Source: Catonia carolina | Taxonomy: Eukaryota > Arthropoda > Insecta > Hemiptera > Achilidae | Direction: 5' to 3' | Length of the DNA: 64,000 nucleotides | Assembly: GCA_035578175.1 (NCBI GenBank) | Contig: JAQMRL010000011.1 | Span: 1,437,501 to 1,501,500, forward strand | Shown: one piece after another, positions 31,052-42,880 of the stretch | How the letters are laid out: every line of letters starts with the position of its first letter | How positions within the stretch are numbered: position 1 is the stretch's first letter | The notes under the pieces: generated by a model | Told to the model about the DNA's origin: nothing | Seen by the model: the letters and a program-made list of their open reading frames with translations, nothing else | Database searches by the model: none | Translations under genes and position numbers: made by a program

Positions 31052-31796
<745 letters not shown>

Positions 31797-32253
31797 TTTC
31801 CTATAAATTTTATTATATACACTTTTGTCGTAAAATGCATACTAAGACTGAAATCTTAAAAAATCGATTTGTTTACAAATTTTCATGAAAGAAAAACATA
31901 AAATCACTAAATACCGCTAAACTAAGCGTTATACAAAGAAATATTTGAAATAAAAGTTAGAGTATTTTAAATTTTCTACAACTTTTATTATTAACATTTT
32001 TGCGCTAAAATGCATATTAAAGCCGCAATCTTAAAAATAACAAATTTTGTTTACGAGAAAACAGCCTCCGCAAGAATATTTTACATGAATGTAGGCCTAT
32101 ATTCATATAGGCAAGAGAAAGTAAACATTTTTCATCTTAAAAATTTTCTCACAACTATGCGTTTTTAAGGTCCAGAGGATAAAAATTTCGCTTGGTGGAA
32201 AACTTTTAGAAAAATGTTTATTGTAATTTAATATTATAAAAAAATCTGTCAAT

Positions 32254-32420
32254 CATAGGGAGGTGGAGTGTTAAATTGTTTGCACTCGATCTGCTAATTC
32301 CAGGGCTTTCTACAAAAATAGTTATGCTTCTTATCACATGGTTAGTCAATTACATGACAAACATTTAAGAACAGAAGAGGTAGAGGTGTAAAATACACTA
32401 GTCAGAGTTATCTCTGATAA
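32254..32420 (+). mobile_element. SINE-A head fragment
   Basis: GGGAGGTGGAGTGTTAAATT, GCACTCGATCTGCTAATTCC and AGAAGAGGTAGAGGTGTAAAA are present; the copy stops at TCAGAGTTATCTC and is joined to LINE sequence. Confidence 0.75.
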
Positions 32421-32690
32421 GCAGGATAGAGTTTAGGTTAAAGGAATGCAGAGATAAGGAAAGAACTTACCTAACATCTTCTCCATAAAAATGTTAGGGT
32501 ACTGCAAAATAAATTACAGTGAATAGAGCATATGAACCGGATGAGCGAAAACAGGATACCTTGGCAGAAGCTGGGTTACAAACCGCAGGTAAGGAGAGAT
32601 CGAGAACGTCCGAAGAAGAGATGGGCAGATTTCAAAGGGTCGGAACAGGCAGGGATGCTTAATCCTTGAAGGACATAAAAAGAAGAAGAA
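32421..32690 (+). pseudogene. LINE ORF2 3' end remnant
   Basis: Sense-strand relative of the copy at 24680: CTAACATCTTCTCCATAAA, then AATGTTAGGGTACTGCAAAA, QNKLQ.IEHMNRMSENRIPWQKLG, and RERPKKRWADFKGSEQAGM before the stop. The basic PKKRW end is typical for the last residues of LINE ORF2. It is broken by frameshifts. Confidence 0.6.
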
Positions 32691-33530
32691 GAGTTTTTAC
32701 AGGATAGAGTGCTAAAATTCGTAAACTTATTAGAAGCAGATCTGAATCCTAGCATCTTAGGATCTTGTGGAAAGTAGAATAGTAAACTTGTTACGTATGA
32801 AACTGATGATAATATTATAATTTATAATTTAATATTGAGAAACATTTTAAAAGCAACACCGATAATATGTTTGGAAATGATTCTCTAATAAAGATCTAAG
32901 GGCATATTCACGTCATGAAATTGCAAATGGCGCAAAACTTTACTTCAATCTAATAATACTTGGTCAGCTTACTTAAATTTCAAACAAAATTTGAAAGAAA
33001 AAGTATTATGATACCAAAAAAAATATTTTTGCACATAAAATGATTTAAAAAAAATTGTTAATGGATAAGAGGGTAATTTATAGTCTTACAATGCTAACGA
33101 ACCGTGTGTTAGTGCGGGGAAATCCAAGTTATTTTCGTTGATAGGCTCACTCCTTTATTTTCGCACTGCTTACGCAAATAAATTAGCATCAACATTAAAA
33201 TCACTTGAGCTATTCACATTACAAAAATATCTTCCAGCAGCATCTAATCCTAATGATCTGAATTATGTGTGGAGGTTATATAAAGGTTACCCAACGACTT
33301 AATGAATTGATTTCAAATTTAGTACCGCTCTGTTAAAATCAAGATGAAAACAATAAAATTAATATTTTTCTGATTAACCATACCAAAACAACCGTATTTC
33401 ATCAACCAATAATTTTTGTTTTAATATCAGACTGATTTCGATACATTTTATTTCTGTTATCAGGAATTGTTTCATTTAAGAACACACACCTACCGATTTA
33501 TCATTTAATGATTTCTGCTAGACGTTTTGA
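32691..33530. other. No gene seen
   Basis: AT-rich. The frame at about 33180-33300 (LKSLELFTLQKYLPAASNPN) is open for some 40 codons but unrecognised. Confidence 0.35.
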
Positions 33531-34117
33531 CTGAAACATTTAAGAACAGAAGAGGTAGAGGTGTAAAGGAGACTTCTTCTCTTCTCAGGGTGCCTCTCCA
33601 TTCCGAAGGTTGGCGACCATCATGGCAATACTTACCCGAATGGTAGCTATCCGAAAGAGTTTTTCTGAGCTTTTGTTAAACCATACCCTAAAGTTGGCCA
33701 ACCATGAAATTCTTCTGCATCCTGGTCCCTTTCTACGGTCGATTTTTCCTTGCAGAATGGTTGGAGGAATTCATACCTGCGCTCATCTCCCATGATATGA
33801 CCGAGATATTGCAGCTTTCGCGCCTTCACTATGCTGAGCAATTAAAGGAGACTAATCAGAGATATCTCCCCTGAGAGTAATGAATTTCATTACGTGGTGA
33901 ATGAACTGAAGGTTTCATTTGCAGGGTAGAAAGTAGATGCTCCAGTATCTACTATTATTGATGTTATCAGAGAACCAAGCTTCCAGAGGGCTTGGGATGC
34001 TAATAAGCCTACTTTTCTACCCACTGAGGAAGGCAATAGTAAAATACCTCACTCCTCGTTTTACTTAGTAAAACCTCTAGAGGTCGAAACCAGCCTTTTG
34101 GTTGGTGACCAAAACAA
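33531..34117 (+). mobile_element. SINE-A, head missing, split by a LINE piece
   Basis: Starts at ACATTTAAGAACAGAAGAGG and ends at the tail GACCAAAACAACACACAACA. The 268-bp LINE fragment at 33575 divides it, and a short foreign stretch (about 33936-33975) breaks the GTAGATGC segment. Confidence 0.75.
33575..33842 (-). mobile_element. 5'-truncated LINE with 11-bp TSD
   Basis: TAAAGGAGACT is repeated at 33564-33574 and 33843-33853, marking insertion into SINE-A. The minus strand reads ARKLQYLGHIMGDERRYEFL, GWPTLGYGLTKAQKNSFG and IATIR, a shifted version of the LINE C-terminal pattern RKL.YLGH...., SWL.NLR.W.GL....LFR.A..R. It is a different LINE family from that at 39420. Confidence 0.75.
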
Positions 34118-35472
34118 CACACAACAATAAATAATTAATTATTATAAGTTTAAAGAAAGCCTGTTCGTTATTTATTATACTCAGATCCCAAACTAACCTA
34201 CGCTTAGGTGTTTCAGTAACTTTGAATAACACCTCAAGATTTCTTATTAAGTTTATGTAAACAAACAATCCTATAACTGCAGATTGATAAAATTTAATAA
34301 TTGATTTGTTTATAAAAACATTTTACTTCTTAAAGGATTAAACTAATAAAATACGTGGACTACAACTTACAGTAATTTCTTATAACCTACTTTAATTTTA
34401 TAATCTGAAGAATAATAATAAGAAATTATGCCTACAGGTATAAGTTTTTAATTAGATAGCAAAAATAAATAAATTTACTAAATAAAATTACAAATGTATT
34501 GAATAGATAGGTGTTAAATAGACTATTAAAAATATATTTAAGTCCCCGATTACTAAAATACATTATTTTTAAACACTCGTTCTTAAAAAGCTACCTCATT
34601 ATCTTTCTTATTAAATAATTAAAAATATATGTGGTATAATGGCAAATTTTCACTAGCTTATTTATTTATTTGTTTGTTTTTAAGGCGTGGTTTTAATAAA
34701 AGTTATAAATAACCTTATTCTGTAGTATGTACAATCTATAAAACGGTAGTATAGATTAATCCTGCTATTGTTCCATAGAAAACAGTCGGTTGTCGTTTGT
34801 TACACAATTTACCGTATTTTGTATTTATTTGTAACAGGCCTACTTTTATCCAGCTATGTGTACTAATATTTCAAGTGCTTTCACAATCATTGTGTTTACA
34901 ATATTGTGTTATATATTATGAAATATTTTAGCTTAGCTAAGTTAAAAATAGGTATAAGTAAGTTAGTTGTCTCTATTCCAATAAAGTTCAATAATGTTAA
35001 CCCCTAAGGTTATAATGCAATAATTTTTTATCTTAATTGTCTGTTTTATAATAATTAATGTCAGTGATTATTGAATAATTGAATTTCGAACAAAATAATT
35101 TTTTATTGTTCCTGTATTTATTAAAATTCAATCTTTCACAAGGAAAATTCGATGAAGTAAGAAGAAACTAAATTCACTGGGATTTTAAACCATTTACTGG
35201 ATTTGCATAATATTTTTAAATTGTTTCATATTTTGTGTTGGTTATGTTAGTATAGTCTTGATTATCAGATGTAATTATTTTGGTGTGGTTTATGTGTTGT
35301 TTTACAATTCACTTGAATTCTTAAATTTTTTACTGTTTTCCGTAAATATGGGTTTAAAATACAAAAGGAAAATTTTCCTAAAAACTGTTCAATAAATCTC
35401 CTTGAAATTTTTACACAATAATCAATTTATTATTTGCACACATGTTGAGTTTTTACTATGATAAAAACTATA
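34118..35472. other. No gene seen
   Basis: 1.3 kb of AT-rich sequence without recognised repeats, RNA genes or proteins; GAATTTCGAACAAAATAATT near 35080 has no annotated counterpart. Confidence 0.35.
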
Positions 35473-36658
35473 CAAAAATCTAGTGTGAAACACTCTCATG
35501 ACTTTCTCTCTTTTTTATGGCCTCCACTTATCTTTACCTTCATGAAAGGAACTTCATGAAAGGAACTTCTCTTGACAATGTAAATAATGGAAGATTTAAC
35601 CTATTTTAATCACCAGGAGACAATGAAACATTAAAAACATAACCTAGTTTTAATTACAGTGAATGACGCAAAATAAAAATCAACATCTGTTCAGCTTAAA
35701 AATACTTAAAATCACTATTTAGACCCTAACGCTAAAAATGAAATAAGAAAGAAAAAGAAGTAAAATGCTAGAGTAAAAAAGTTTAAAATTTTTAATTTTC
35801 TATAACTTTGATTATGCCTATAATGGGCAGGTGTAGTGTTAAATTAATTTCACTCGATCTGTTGGTTCCAGGGCTACAAAAATAGTTGTTTATTATCACG
35901 TAGTCAGCCAATCATATGACTGAACTATTTAAAAACAGAAGAGGTAGAGGTGTCAAAGTTATCTTCTCAAGAGTAATAAATTTTACTATACAGCCAGGCT
36001 CTGTGGTGAATGAAGTGAAGATGTAATTTGAAAGTTAGAAAATAAGTGCTTTTCGGAGGGCCTTGCAAGCTGATAAGCATACACTTCCAACTCAGTGAGA
36101 AAGGCAATAGTAAACCACCTAATTCCTTGTTTTTACTTAAGTAAAACTTCTATCGGTTTACAGCTTTGGTTATACACTTTTGCTCTAAATTGAATATTAA
36201 GGCCGTAAGTTTAAAAGAAAATTACTAAGAGATCAAAGCCCCCAACAATTTAACCAGACATGACACTTACTCTATATTGTAGAGCATAAAGCGATTTTTT
36301 TCAAAATTCTTAAGAGTCGTTTTTGAGAAAATCGCAAAAAATTGTGATATCGAATTAACTTTTACCTCTGCTGATTGATTTTGATGAAAATGTTTGTGTC
36401 GGGTCCTCTAGTGGTACTACCTACTGTAATTTAAATTCCACGTTTCAATTTCCTACAATATTCCGTTATTGAAAAATTTGATTCACACACAGACCAATCG
36501 CTACAAACATGTTTTTCTTTATTCAGTGGAAAACGTGAAAACGTGAAAACCTGAAAACGTGTATTTTCAGTAAAAACTCAATATTGAAAAATGAACACGA
36601 AAACTATACTTTTTTTCTTATAGGCTATATCCGTATAGATTGTAGAGCAAGAGAAAGT
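35473..36658 (+). repeat. Repeat B, near full length, split by SINE-A
   Basis: Left end TCTAGTGTGAAACACTCTCA and ACTTTCTCTC; right end AGCAAGAGAAAGT (36646-36658). It includes GAAAATGTTTGTGTCGGGTC, the ACACACAGACCAATCGCTA block and GTGTATTTTCAGTAAAAACTC. The left end has a tandem TTCATGAAAGGAAC duplication. Confidence 0.75.
35815..36155 (+). mobile_element. SINE-A inside repeat B, tail eroded
   Basis: Head TGCCTATAATGGGCAGGTGT; ends in AAAACTTCTATCGGTTTAC where the normal tail is lost. CTTTGATTA (left) and CTTTGGTTA (right) flank it, a 9-bp duplication with one mismatch. Confidence 0.8.
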
Positions 36659-38054
36659 AAAAATGGTTTTACAAAATATTTAAGGGAAAATATTTGTAGC
36701 TTTGAATCTTCATGTAAAATAAAAATTATTCATAAGATCCTGCAAAACTAATGTCTAAGAAACCTCGCTTTTTAAAAGTTTACAACAAAAGCGCTGCAAA
36801 AATTTGGATAAAAATGGTTTTGTAGTTTTTGAGAAATTGTGCCTAATGTAAGCATGTGTAGTACGTGTAGAATTTCCATTTTACCTTAAGTTATAATTAA
36901 AGTTTTTGAAATCCTGATTTTTTTGGGTTATAAACCGGAATTTAAGCTCATACTACTCTTCAGAACTTATAAATATTAAAAACTTATTTACTACAAAGTA
37001 TTTAAAGTTAATGTAAACAAAACAGCCAAGCATAATAATTATCATACATTAAAACAGAAGGTCTTAAATTCTGGTTTTATTTAATTCTGACTAGAACAAC
37101 CTAACGCATGTTTATTCTTGTTAATTTAGCTACATAAATTGTGTACTTCACATTACACAGGGTGTAACTTTGCAATTTTATTTTCAACTGCGATCACACC
37201 ATTTTGCCTGTATAAGTAGTGGTAGAGGTCAACATGTTGCAACATGATTGCAAAATAAAGACAAAGAAAACGGAAGGACGTCCGACACCAAGCTGATGCC
37301 AACTGGACGCCGCCGTTTCATAATTAAAGAATAAGCATATTTTTTTACTTTGTCAACATGCAAACTAAGTTTATTTAATTTAACCCTTTTTCCATAAAAT
37401 ATTTCACAATTAAACACGCAAATGTATTGGTAAGTCATACGAATAAAATATGCAAATTACAATTTTCATCATTATGTCTATACGGTAACGTTTTAAAAGA
37501 ATTTACCATAGTTATATTTACTTTTATTTGGTAAATTGTGTATTACTTACATAGCGGGACACCGGAAGTTGTTTTGCTTGAATTTTGCAAACCGTTTGAG
37601 ATCAGTGAACCGGAACAAAAACAAGAAATAACATGAACTTATTTGTTCGTTAATTTTGATATGTAGAATACACTGAATAGGTGAAATGAAATTGTAAAGT
37701 TCTACTTTTTTTGATAAAATTAAAATCAAAGTGTTTATTCTATTAAATAGAACGTTTCCATGAAAAGTTAATTGGGTAAGCAACTAGGTAATATTTCTAA
37801 AACACGGAGCACATAACTTGGAGAATTTTAAAACAATTGTCGGGTAATTTTTAAAGAATTTAAATGTAACTTCTTTTTTTTGTTTTGCTTGGTTGACCTT
37901 GATTAAGCTTTGTTTGATTAACCTCATTTACCTAAAAACATGAACGAGCCCTATTTTTAAGAAATACGAAGATGAGAAACCGAATTTTAATTTTTTACAA
38001 AACAAATTATGTTTCAAGTTTCGTTGAAACCAGTTTAACTGAAGTTGGTGATTT
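36659..38054. other. No gene seen
   Basis: AT-rich. On the minus strand an open stretch from about 37329 starts MKRRRPVGISLVSD; it sits in a slightly GC-richer patch (37270-37330) but is short and unrecognised. Confidence 0.35.
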
Positions 38055-38168
38055 TTTTTACTTTCTCTTGCTTATATGAATACATAGGTAGGAAAGTATT
38101 GTATTCATGTCGATTTTTCGAAATCGAATTTTCACCGTATATGCACGTATTTAGACCCACTGAACGTC
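38055..38168 (-). repeat. Repeat B right-end fragment, inverted
   Basis: CTTTCTCTTGCTTATATG, GGAAAGTATTGTATTCATGT, CGATTTTTCGAAATCGAATT and TTTCACCGTATATGCACGTA are the reverse complement of the family's right end. Confidence 0.75.
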
Positions 38169-38169
38169 A

Positions 38170-38440
38170 AACCCTCCGAAAAGTATCTATTTTCCATCCT
38201 ACAAATGACACTTTTACTTCATTCACCACAGTGTCTGGCTGTATAATGACATTCATTACTCTCAGAGGAGATAACTCTCACTAGTGTTTTTTACACCTCT
38301 AGTACCTCTTCAGTTCTTAAATGCTTTAGTCATATAGTTGGTTAACCATGTGATAAGAAACCAAACTACTTTTTGTAGCCCTGGAACTAGCAGATCGACT
38401 GTAAATAATTTACCACCCAACTGTATGTTATGGGTAATTT
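38170..38440 (-). mobile_element. SINE-A, tail missing
   Basis: From CCCTCCGAAAAGTATCTATT to the head ACTGTATGTTATGGGTA. It abuts the inverted repeat B fragment with no target duplication, so a rearrangement probably joined them. Confidence 0.8.
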
Positions 38441-39419
38441 ATTATGCAATTATGTCTATTATTTATTCCTCGATTAGGTACGCAATTTTTTTATGTACTT
38501 ATTTATCTATTTGGATTATTCTGTATCTTTCTAGTAAGATGGTTCCTTTTATACATAAAGCCGTTAACCTCTTGTAGGTCGGTCAGTCAGTATTAAAACA
38601 GTTTGTGATGTGAGTCAGTGTTATCAGTGTTGTTTTCATGCCATTTGGTTTTTGTCAAGAATTGTTTTGGACTTTTTGATAGTTTTACTATATGTATTGA
38701 AATAAAGAATCAAAGTAAAAGTTAAAAGAATTGTTTATTTATGGGAATACAATTTCCGTGGTCAAATAATACTGATGCATTATGTCTGTTCATCATGCGA
38801 TGTGAAAAGTATTATAGATAAACCAGTATATTGTCAGACAACTTGTTACACTAAAATTATTCTGGTATTGCTGTAAAGTAGACTACTTAACTTACAAATA
38901 ACAAGCGAGACTATAATTCCTTCAATAAAGTAAAAAATTAATGAAGTAATAATATTTTATTACATTGGAAAAACCCATTGAACATCACAAAATATACTTT
39001 CCACTGAATAATATTATTTACTTATTAAATTATTAATAAAAGTTATATTGATCTACATTGTGACAATGCCTCTTAACGCATTCATAAAACAAAAACATTA
39101 TTCAAGGAAGCAAAGTTGAGTCTTGACTTTTAATAAATTATCTAGTAACATGAATTATTCGTAAATTTATTGTTATTGTTACGTGTGTACGTTGAAATAA
39201 AGAGAGAAAAAATAAATAAAACAAAGAAAAATATAAAAAAATATTCTATAATTACATTACCTTTGTCTTGACAGGAATAGAGTAAATATTGTTGTGTTCA
39301 ACCGCTATCCATACACTTGTTAAATAATTGAGTTTTACAAACTTATATGTACAAGAAAAACGTCTTCACAGCAATTAATTAGTATTTTTCTGCAAAACTT
39401 ACAAAAGCATATGGTTTTT
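38441..39419. other. No gene seen
   Basis: AT-rich filler; no family recognised. Confidence 0.35.
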
Positions 39420-41045
39420 AGTAATGTTCTTTTTCTGCTGCCCTTCAAGGAATAGGCATTCCTGTTCCGAACCTCTGAAATCTGTCCATCTCTTCCTCGG
39501 GCGTCCTTAGTCTATCCTTGCCTCCGGATTCTAACCCAGCTCCTGTTTAGGCATCATATACTCGCTCATCCTGTCCACATGCTTTATTCATTGTAATTTA
39601 TTTTGCAGTACTTTATCATTTATGGAGAAAATGTTGAGATATTTCCTTATCTCTAAATTCTTATAACGGTCTTCTCTACTACATCCATATGTTTGCCTTA
39701 AAAATTTCATTTCAGGTGCCTGCAATATACTTTCATCTGTCTTTGCTTGTACACAAGTTTGGCTGCCATAAAGTAAAGTAAGCAATGCAATTGTTTTATA
39801 CAATCTCAACCTTGTATCCCTACTGGTGTTTTTTTAAGTTCTGTAAATAGGCCTAGTTCCGCAGGGGACGCACAGTAAATTATGAAAATCCATCATTTTC
39901 CATCTAATCTCTTTGAAATTTTTACCATAGGTATACCCCCTTTACAAAGGCTTATAGCCAAAATTTCAAATTTTTGTGATTTTCATTTATTGAAAAATGG
40001 CTATTTTTATTTATTTATTATATTTTTTGTAAGGGTCTACGGAAAGTTTTCCACGGAACTTCAGTAAACAATATTTTGAGATTTCTTAATGTTAACTTGT
40101 CGAAAATTACCTAAACAAAAAACTGACAGATGGTTTTGTAATTATAGTAATTATAGTATCTTGTTCTGTTCTTCAGAAAAAAAATAAATGTATCAAAATT
40201 TTTGAAAAATTCGTTTTTCGGGAATATAGCCGAGAAAAATTGGATGTAAAATCATTAGTAGGCCTACACAAAGTAGAAGAAAAACAATCTGACACTTTAA
40301 AAAGTAAGGTTCGAAGAGCATATAGCCAAAATTTCATTGAAATCAGATGAAAAATGCATTCCATGGAACATTTTAAAAACGAAAAATCATGCAAATTTTC
40401 ATTGTTAGAAATCGGATGCTAAAAGTTTGAAACGTGAAAAACATTGCAAAAGCGCATAAAACTGTTTGTACACTTTGTTTTGGTTAGAAATTCAGGTTAG
40501 ATTGAAAATTCCTTCAGTGGGAATACAACATTTCCCTTTATACTTGTACACAGAAATCGTAAAGTGAACATGGAAAAATTAAAGTGATATGAATGGTTGC
40601 ACCATATTGGTAGGCAAAAATTGAAATTCAAAAGTCGCGCTACTTCAGTATTTAAGTCATTACTATGTTTTTAGGGTATAAATTAACAAATGGGTTATAT
40701 TATCTGATAGAGAAATGTTTAAAGGCACTAAAAACAACAAAATCTCGAAATTGATTTTTTTAAATTTCCTTGCAAATTTCACTTGTGCCTCCCCTTAATG
40801 TTGGAACCGGTGCATCTTATGTAAAGCATCTTTATCTTGTTGATATGGTACGTTGCAACTCATACTGAAAGTGGGATACCTGTTCCAGAATATTGTTCTT
40901 TATAAAAATGTTGCTCCTGACTGTATCTTTCCCTCTAAACGCCTTTATCCTCATTCTGTGTTGAAATTTTCAGCTTATATTCTTTACATAATTTGTTCAG
41001 GAGGATGAATGCTTTCTGCAATTCACCCTCATTCTCCTGCAGTAC
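39420..41045 (-). pseudogene. LINE ORF2 remnant split by a DNA element
   Basis: On the minus strand the 5' part (41045 to 40795) reads VLQENEGELQKAFILLNKLC, KEYKLKIST, then in other frames NILEQVSHFQ and CNV.YQQDKDALHKMHRFQ. The 3' part (39863 to 39420) continues MRLYKTIALLTLLYGSQTCV, EMKFLRQTYGCSREDRYKNL, EIRKYLNIFSINDKVLQNKL. These are the RT thumb and post-RT region of the family also seen at 63000 and 24680. The 931-bp insertion and several frameshifts inactivate it. Confidence 0.8.
39864..40794. mobile_element. Non-autonomous DNA element with GGGGA(C/G)GCACA ends
   Basis: Ends are inverted: GGGGACGCACAGTAAATT left, GGGGAGGCACAAGTGAAATT right (reverse complement). It interrupts the LINE exactly where the copy at 63000-63545 is continuous (after AGTTCCGCA). 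The repeated phrase TATAGCCAAAATTTCA (39951, 40320) occurs within. There is no protein, and superfamily and target duplication are unclear. Confidence 0.6.
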
Positions 41046-41524
41046 TATCAGGTACCTGATAGCTTTACCTGCAGTACCTGATAGCTTTTTAGTAATAAAT
41101 TAATGTTTTTTTTTTATTTTAACAAAATGTAAAATGTGGTGTTATGCTTGCTAAAAATTTTAACCACAACATAAATAGCCTATTAAAAATTGCCTTGTAA
41201 CAGAAATTTATATGAAAATTATTTAATTTTCTTTTACTTTTTATTTGTTATCGGGAACTGTACATTATTGACAACTACCCAATTTGATCGTTACTTTGTG
41301 CATTATTTGACGTGAATTAGGCATGAGATTGATCAGAGACCCCCAGTAGAGTTTGTTTACGGATGGCTGTCAGCTGGTAATCGTACAAAGTCGTTGGCCT
41401 AACCGGTGTTACTTAACAAATAATAGCGACTTTCTACCAGCTGACTGACTGGGCTGGCCCAAAGCCGTGTTTTATTTAGCAACAGAATATTAAAATAAAT
41501 AATATAAAAGTATGATTATCAAAA
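41046..41524. other. No gene seen
   Basis: AT-rich; near 41370-41445 CAGCTGGTA...AAAGTCG and CGACTTTCTACCAGCTG form an interrupted inverted repeat, possibly a small MITE. Confidence 0.35.
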
Positions 41525-41595
41525 TGCCACCAGGCCTGCTACTTTCCACCCTGCAAATGACATCTTCACTTCTTTCCCCAGAGGGTCTGGATGTA

Positions 41596-42549
41596 ACGGG
41601 TGATTCAAAAAGAGCGCCGGTTTTTAAACGGCTGGTAAATTTTTGTTTATCGGTTGGCAACATTGTTAGACCTCATTTATATTTCGGAGAACATTCCGAT
41701 TGACGATTCAGTTGTAGTTTCTCTTGTTCGCAGTGTAGTACTCTCGCAGTCTGTGTCTAACCATGGAGAAGTTTACTATTGCACAACGAGTGTTAATCGT
41801 CAAAACATTTTACCAGAGTGGAGAGAGTTATGCGGCTACTGTCAGGCGACTTCGCGGTACTCTAGGACGTAATGAAGCACCGAATGAATCAACAGTTCGC
41901 AGGCTCATGAAAAAGTTTTTTGAGACGGGTTCAACAGTCGACCTTAAAAGTTCTGGACGTCGTCGTTCTGGCCGAACTGAGCAGAACGTTGCGTTGGTTC
42001 GTGACAGTGTGGCTGTTAGCCCAGCAAAATCAATACGTCGCCGTTCTCAACAATTGGGTTTACGATGTTCTTCTGTACGGAGAATTCTTCGGTATAATCT
42101 CCAATATCACCCGTATAAAATTCAGTTGCTGCACGAGAAACAATGTTGTTGCTCCGTGAACGGTTCCAGGATCGCATCATTTCTCGTAATTCCGACCATC
42201 AATGGCCACCAAGGTCGTGTGACTTGACGCCTTGTGACTTTCATCTTTGGGGTCATCTGAAGTCATTGGTGTATGCCAATAAACCCCGAAACATCAATGA
42301 CTTGAAGGAGGAAATTCGACGGGTTATCGGGCAAATGGAAGTCGAAACTTGTCGTGCAGTAATATCCAATTTCATGGACAGAGTTGATGCGTGCCAGCGC
42401 AGTAGAGGAGGACACATGCATGACATCTTTTTTCATACATGAAATCGGAAGGTAAGATGAACTTGTTGATGTATTTATTTTCAGTTTTTCAATAAAATAA
42501 ATCTCTTAATTTGATATATCAAAACCGGCACTCTTTTTGAATCACCCTA
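41596..42549 (+). mobile_element. Tc1/mariner-superfamily element in SINE-A
   Basis: Inverted ends: GGGTGATTCAAAAAGAGCGC left and GGGTGATTCAAAAAGAGTGC right (reverse complement), one mismatch over about 26 bp. TA flanks at 41594-41595 and 42550-42551 equal one TA in the undisturbed SINE-A. It carries a transposase gene with an internal deletion. Confidence 0.9.
41763..42442 (+). pseudogene. Tc1/mariner-type transposase with central deletion
   Basis: The first frame (from ATG at 41763) holds the DNA-binding region: EKFTIAQRVLIVKTFYQSGE, SYAATVRRLRG, NESTVRRLMKKF, then a GRRRSGR linker and a second helix-turn-helix (RRRSQQLGLRCSSVRRIL). Near 42140 the frame shifts and continues RERFQDRIISRN, WPPRSCDLTPCDFHLWGHLK and ends GGHMHDIFFHT with TGA at 42440. 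The WPPRS.DLTP.DFHLWG block holds the third catalytic Asp. The part with the first two acidic residues is deleted, so the protein cannot cut DNA, though the N-terminal domain could still bind the ends if expressed. Confidence 0.85.
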
Positions 42550-42769
42550 TATAATGAAATTCATAACTCTCAGAGAAGATAACTGTAACTAGTGACTTTT
42601 ACACCTCTACTTCTGTTCTTTAATGCTTTGTCATATAATTTACTGACCATATAATAAGAAACAGAACTATTTTTTTTTGTTGCCGCGGAACTAGCAGATG
42701 AAGTGTAAATAATTTAATACTCTATCTGCCTGTTACGGTCAAAAACAACTATCTAATATAATTTTTTAC

Positions 42770-42880
42770 TTTGCATATTTAATTAAAGTTATAGAAAATA
42801 AAAAACCTACAACTTTGCTTTAAAAATGTTTTTCTACGGAGGTTATTTTAGCGTCAATTAGCGAGTTTCCGGTTTTTTAG
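42770..42880 (-). repeat. Repeat B fragment, inverted
   Basis: ATAGAAAATAAAAAACCTAC, TTTCTACGGAGGTTATTTTA and GCGTCAATTAGCGAGTTTCC are the reverse complement of the family's first unit (CTAATTGACGCTAAAC ... CTCTGTAGAAAA). Confidence 0.55.

Larger units (their letters stand above)
41525..42742 (-). mobile_element. SINE-A, split by a Tc1/mariner-type element
   Basis: The tail-proximal half is missing. CCACCCTGCAAATGACATC up to GGATGTA (41595), then after the insertion TATAATGAAATTCATAAC to the head CTGCCTGTTACGGTCA. Confidence 0.85.

Noticed and set aside
37229..37438. Minus-strand open stretch with MKRRRPVGISLVSD
   Set aside because: Short, no splice or promoter support and no recognised family; kept only as a remark.
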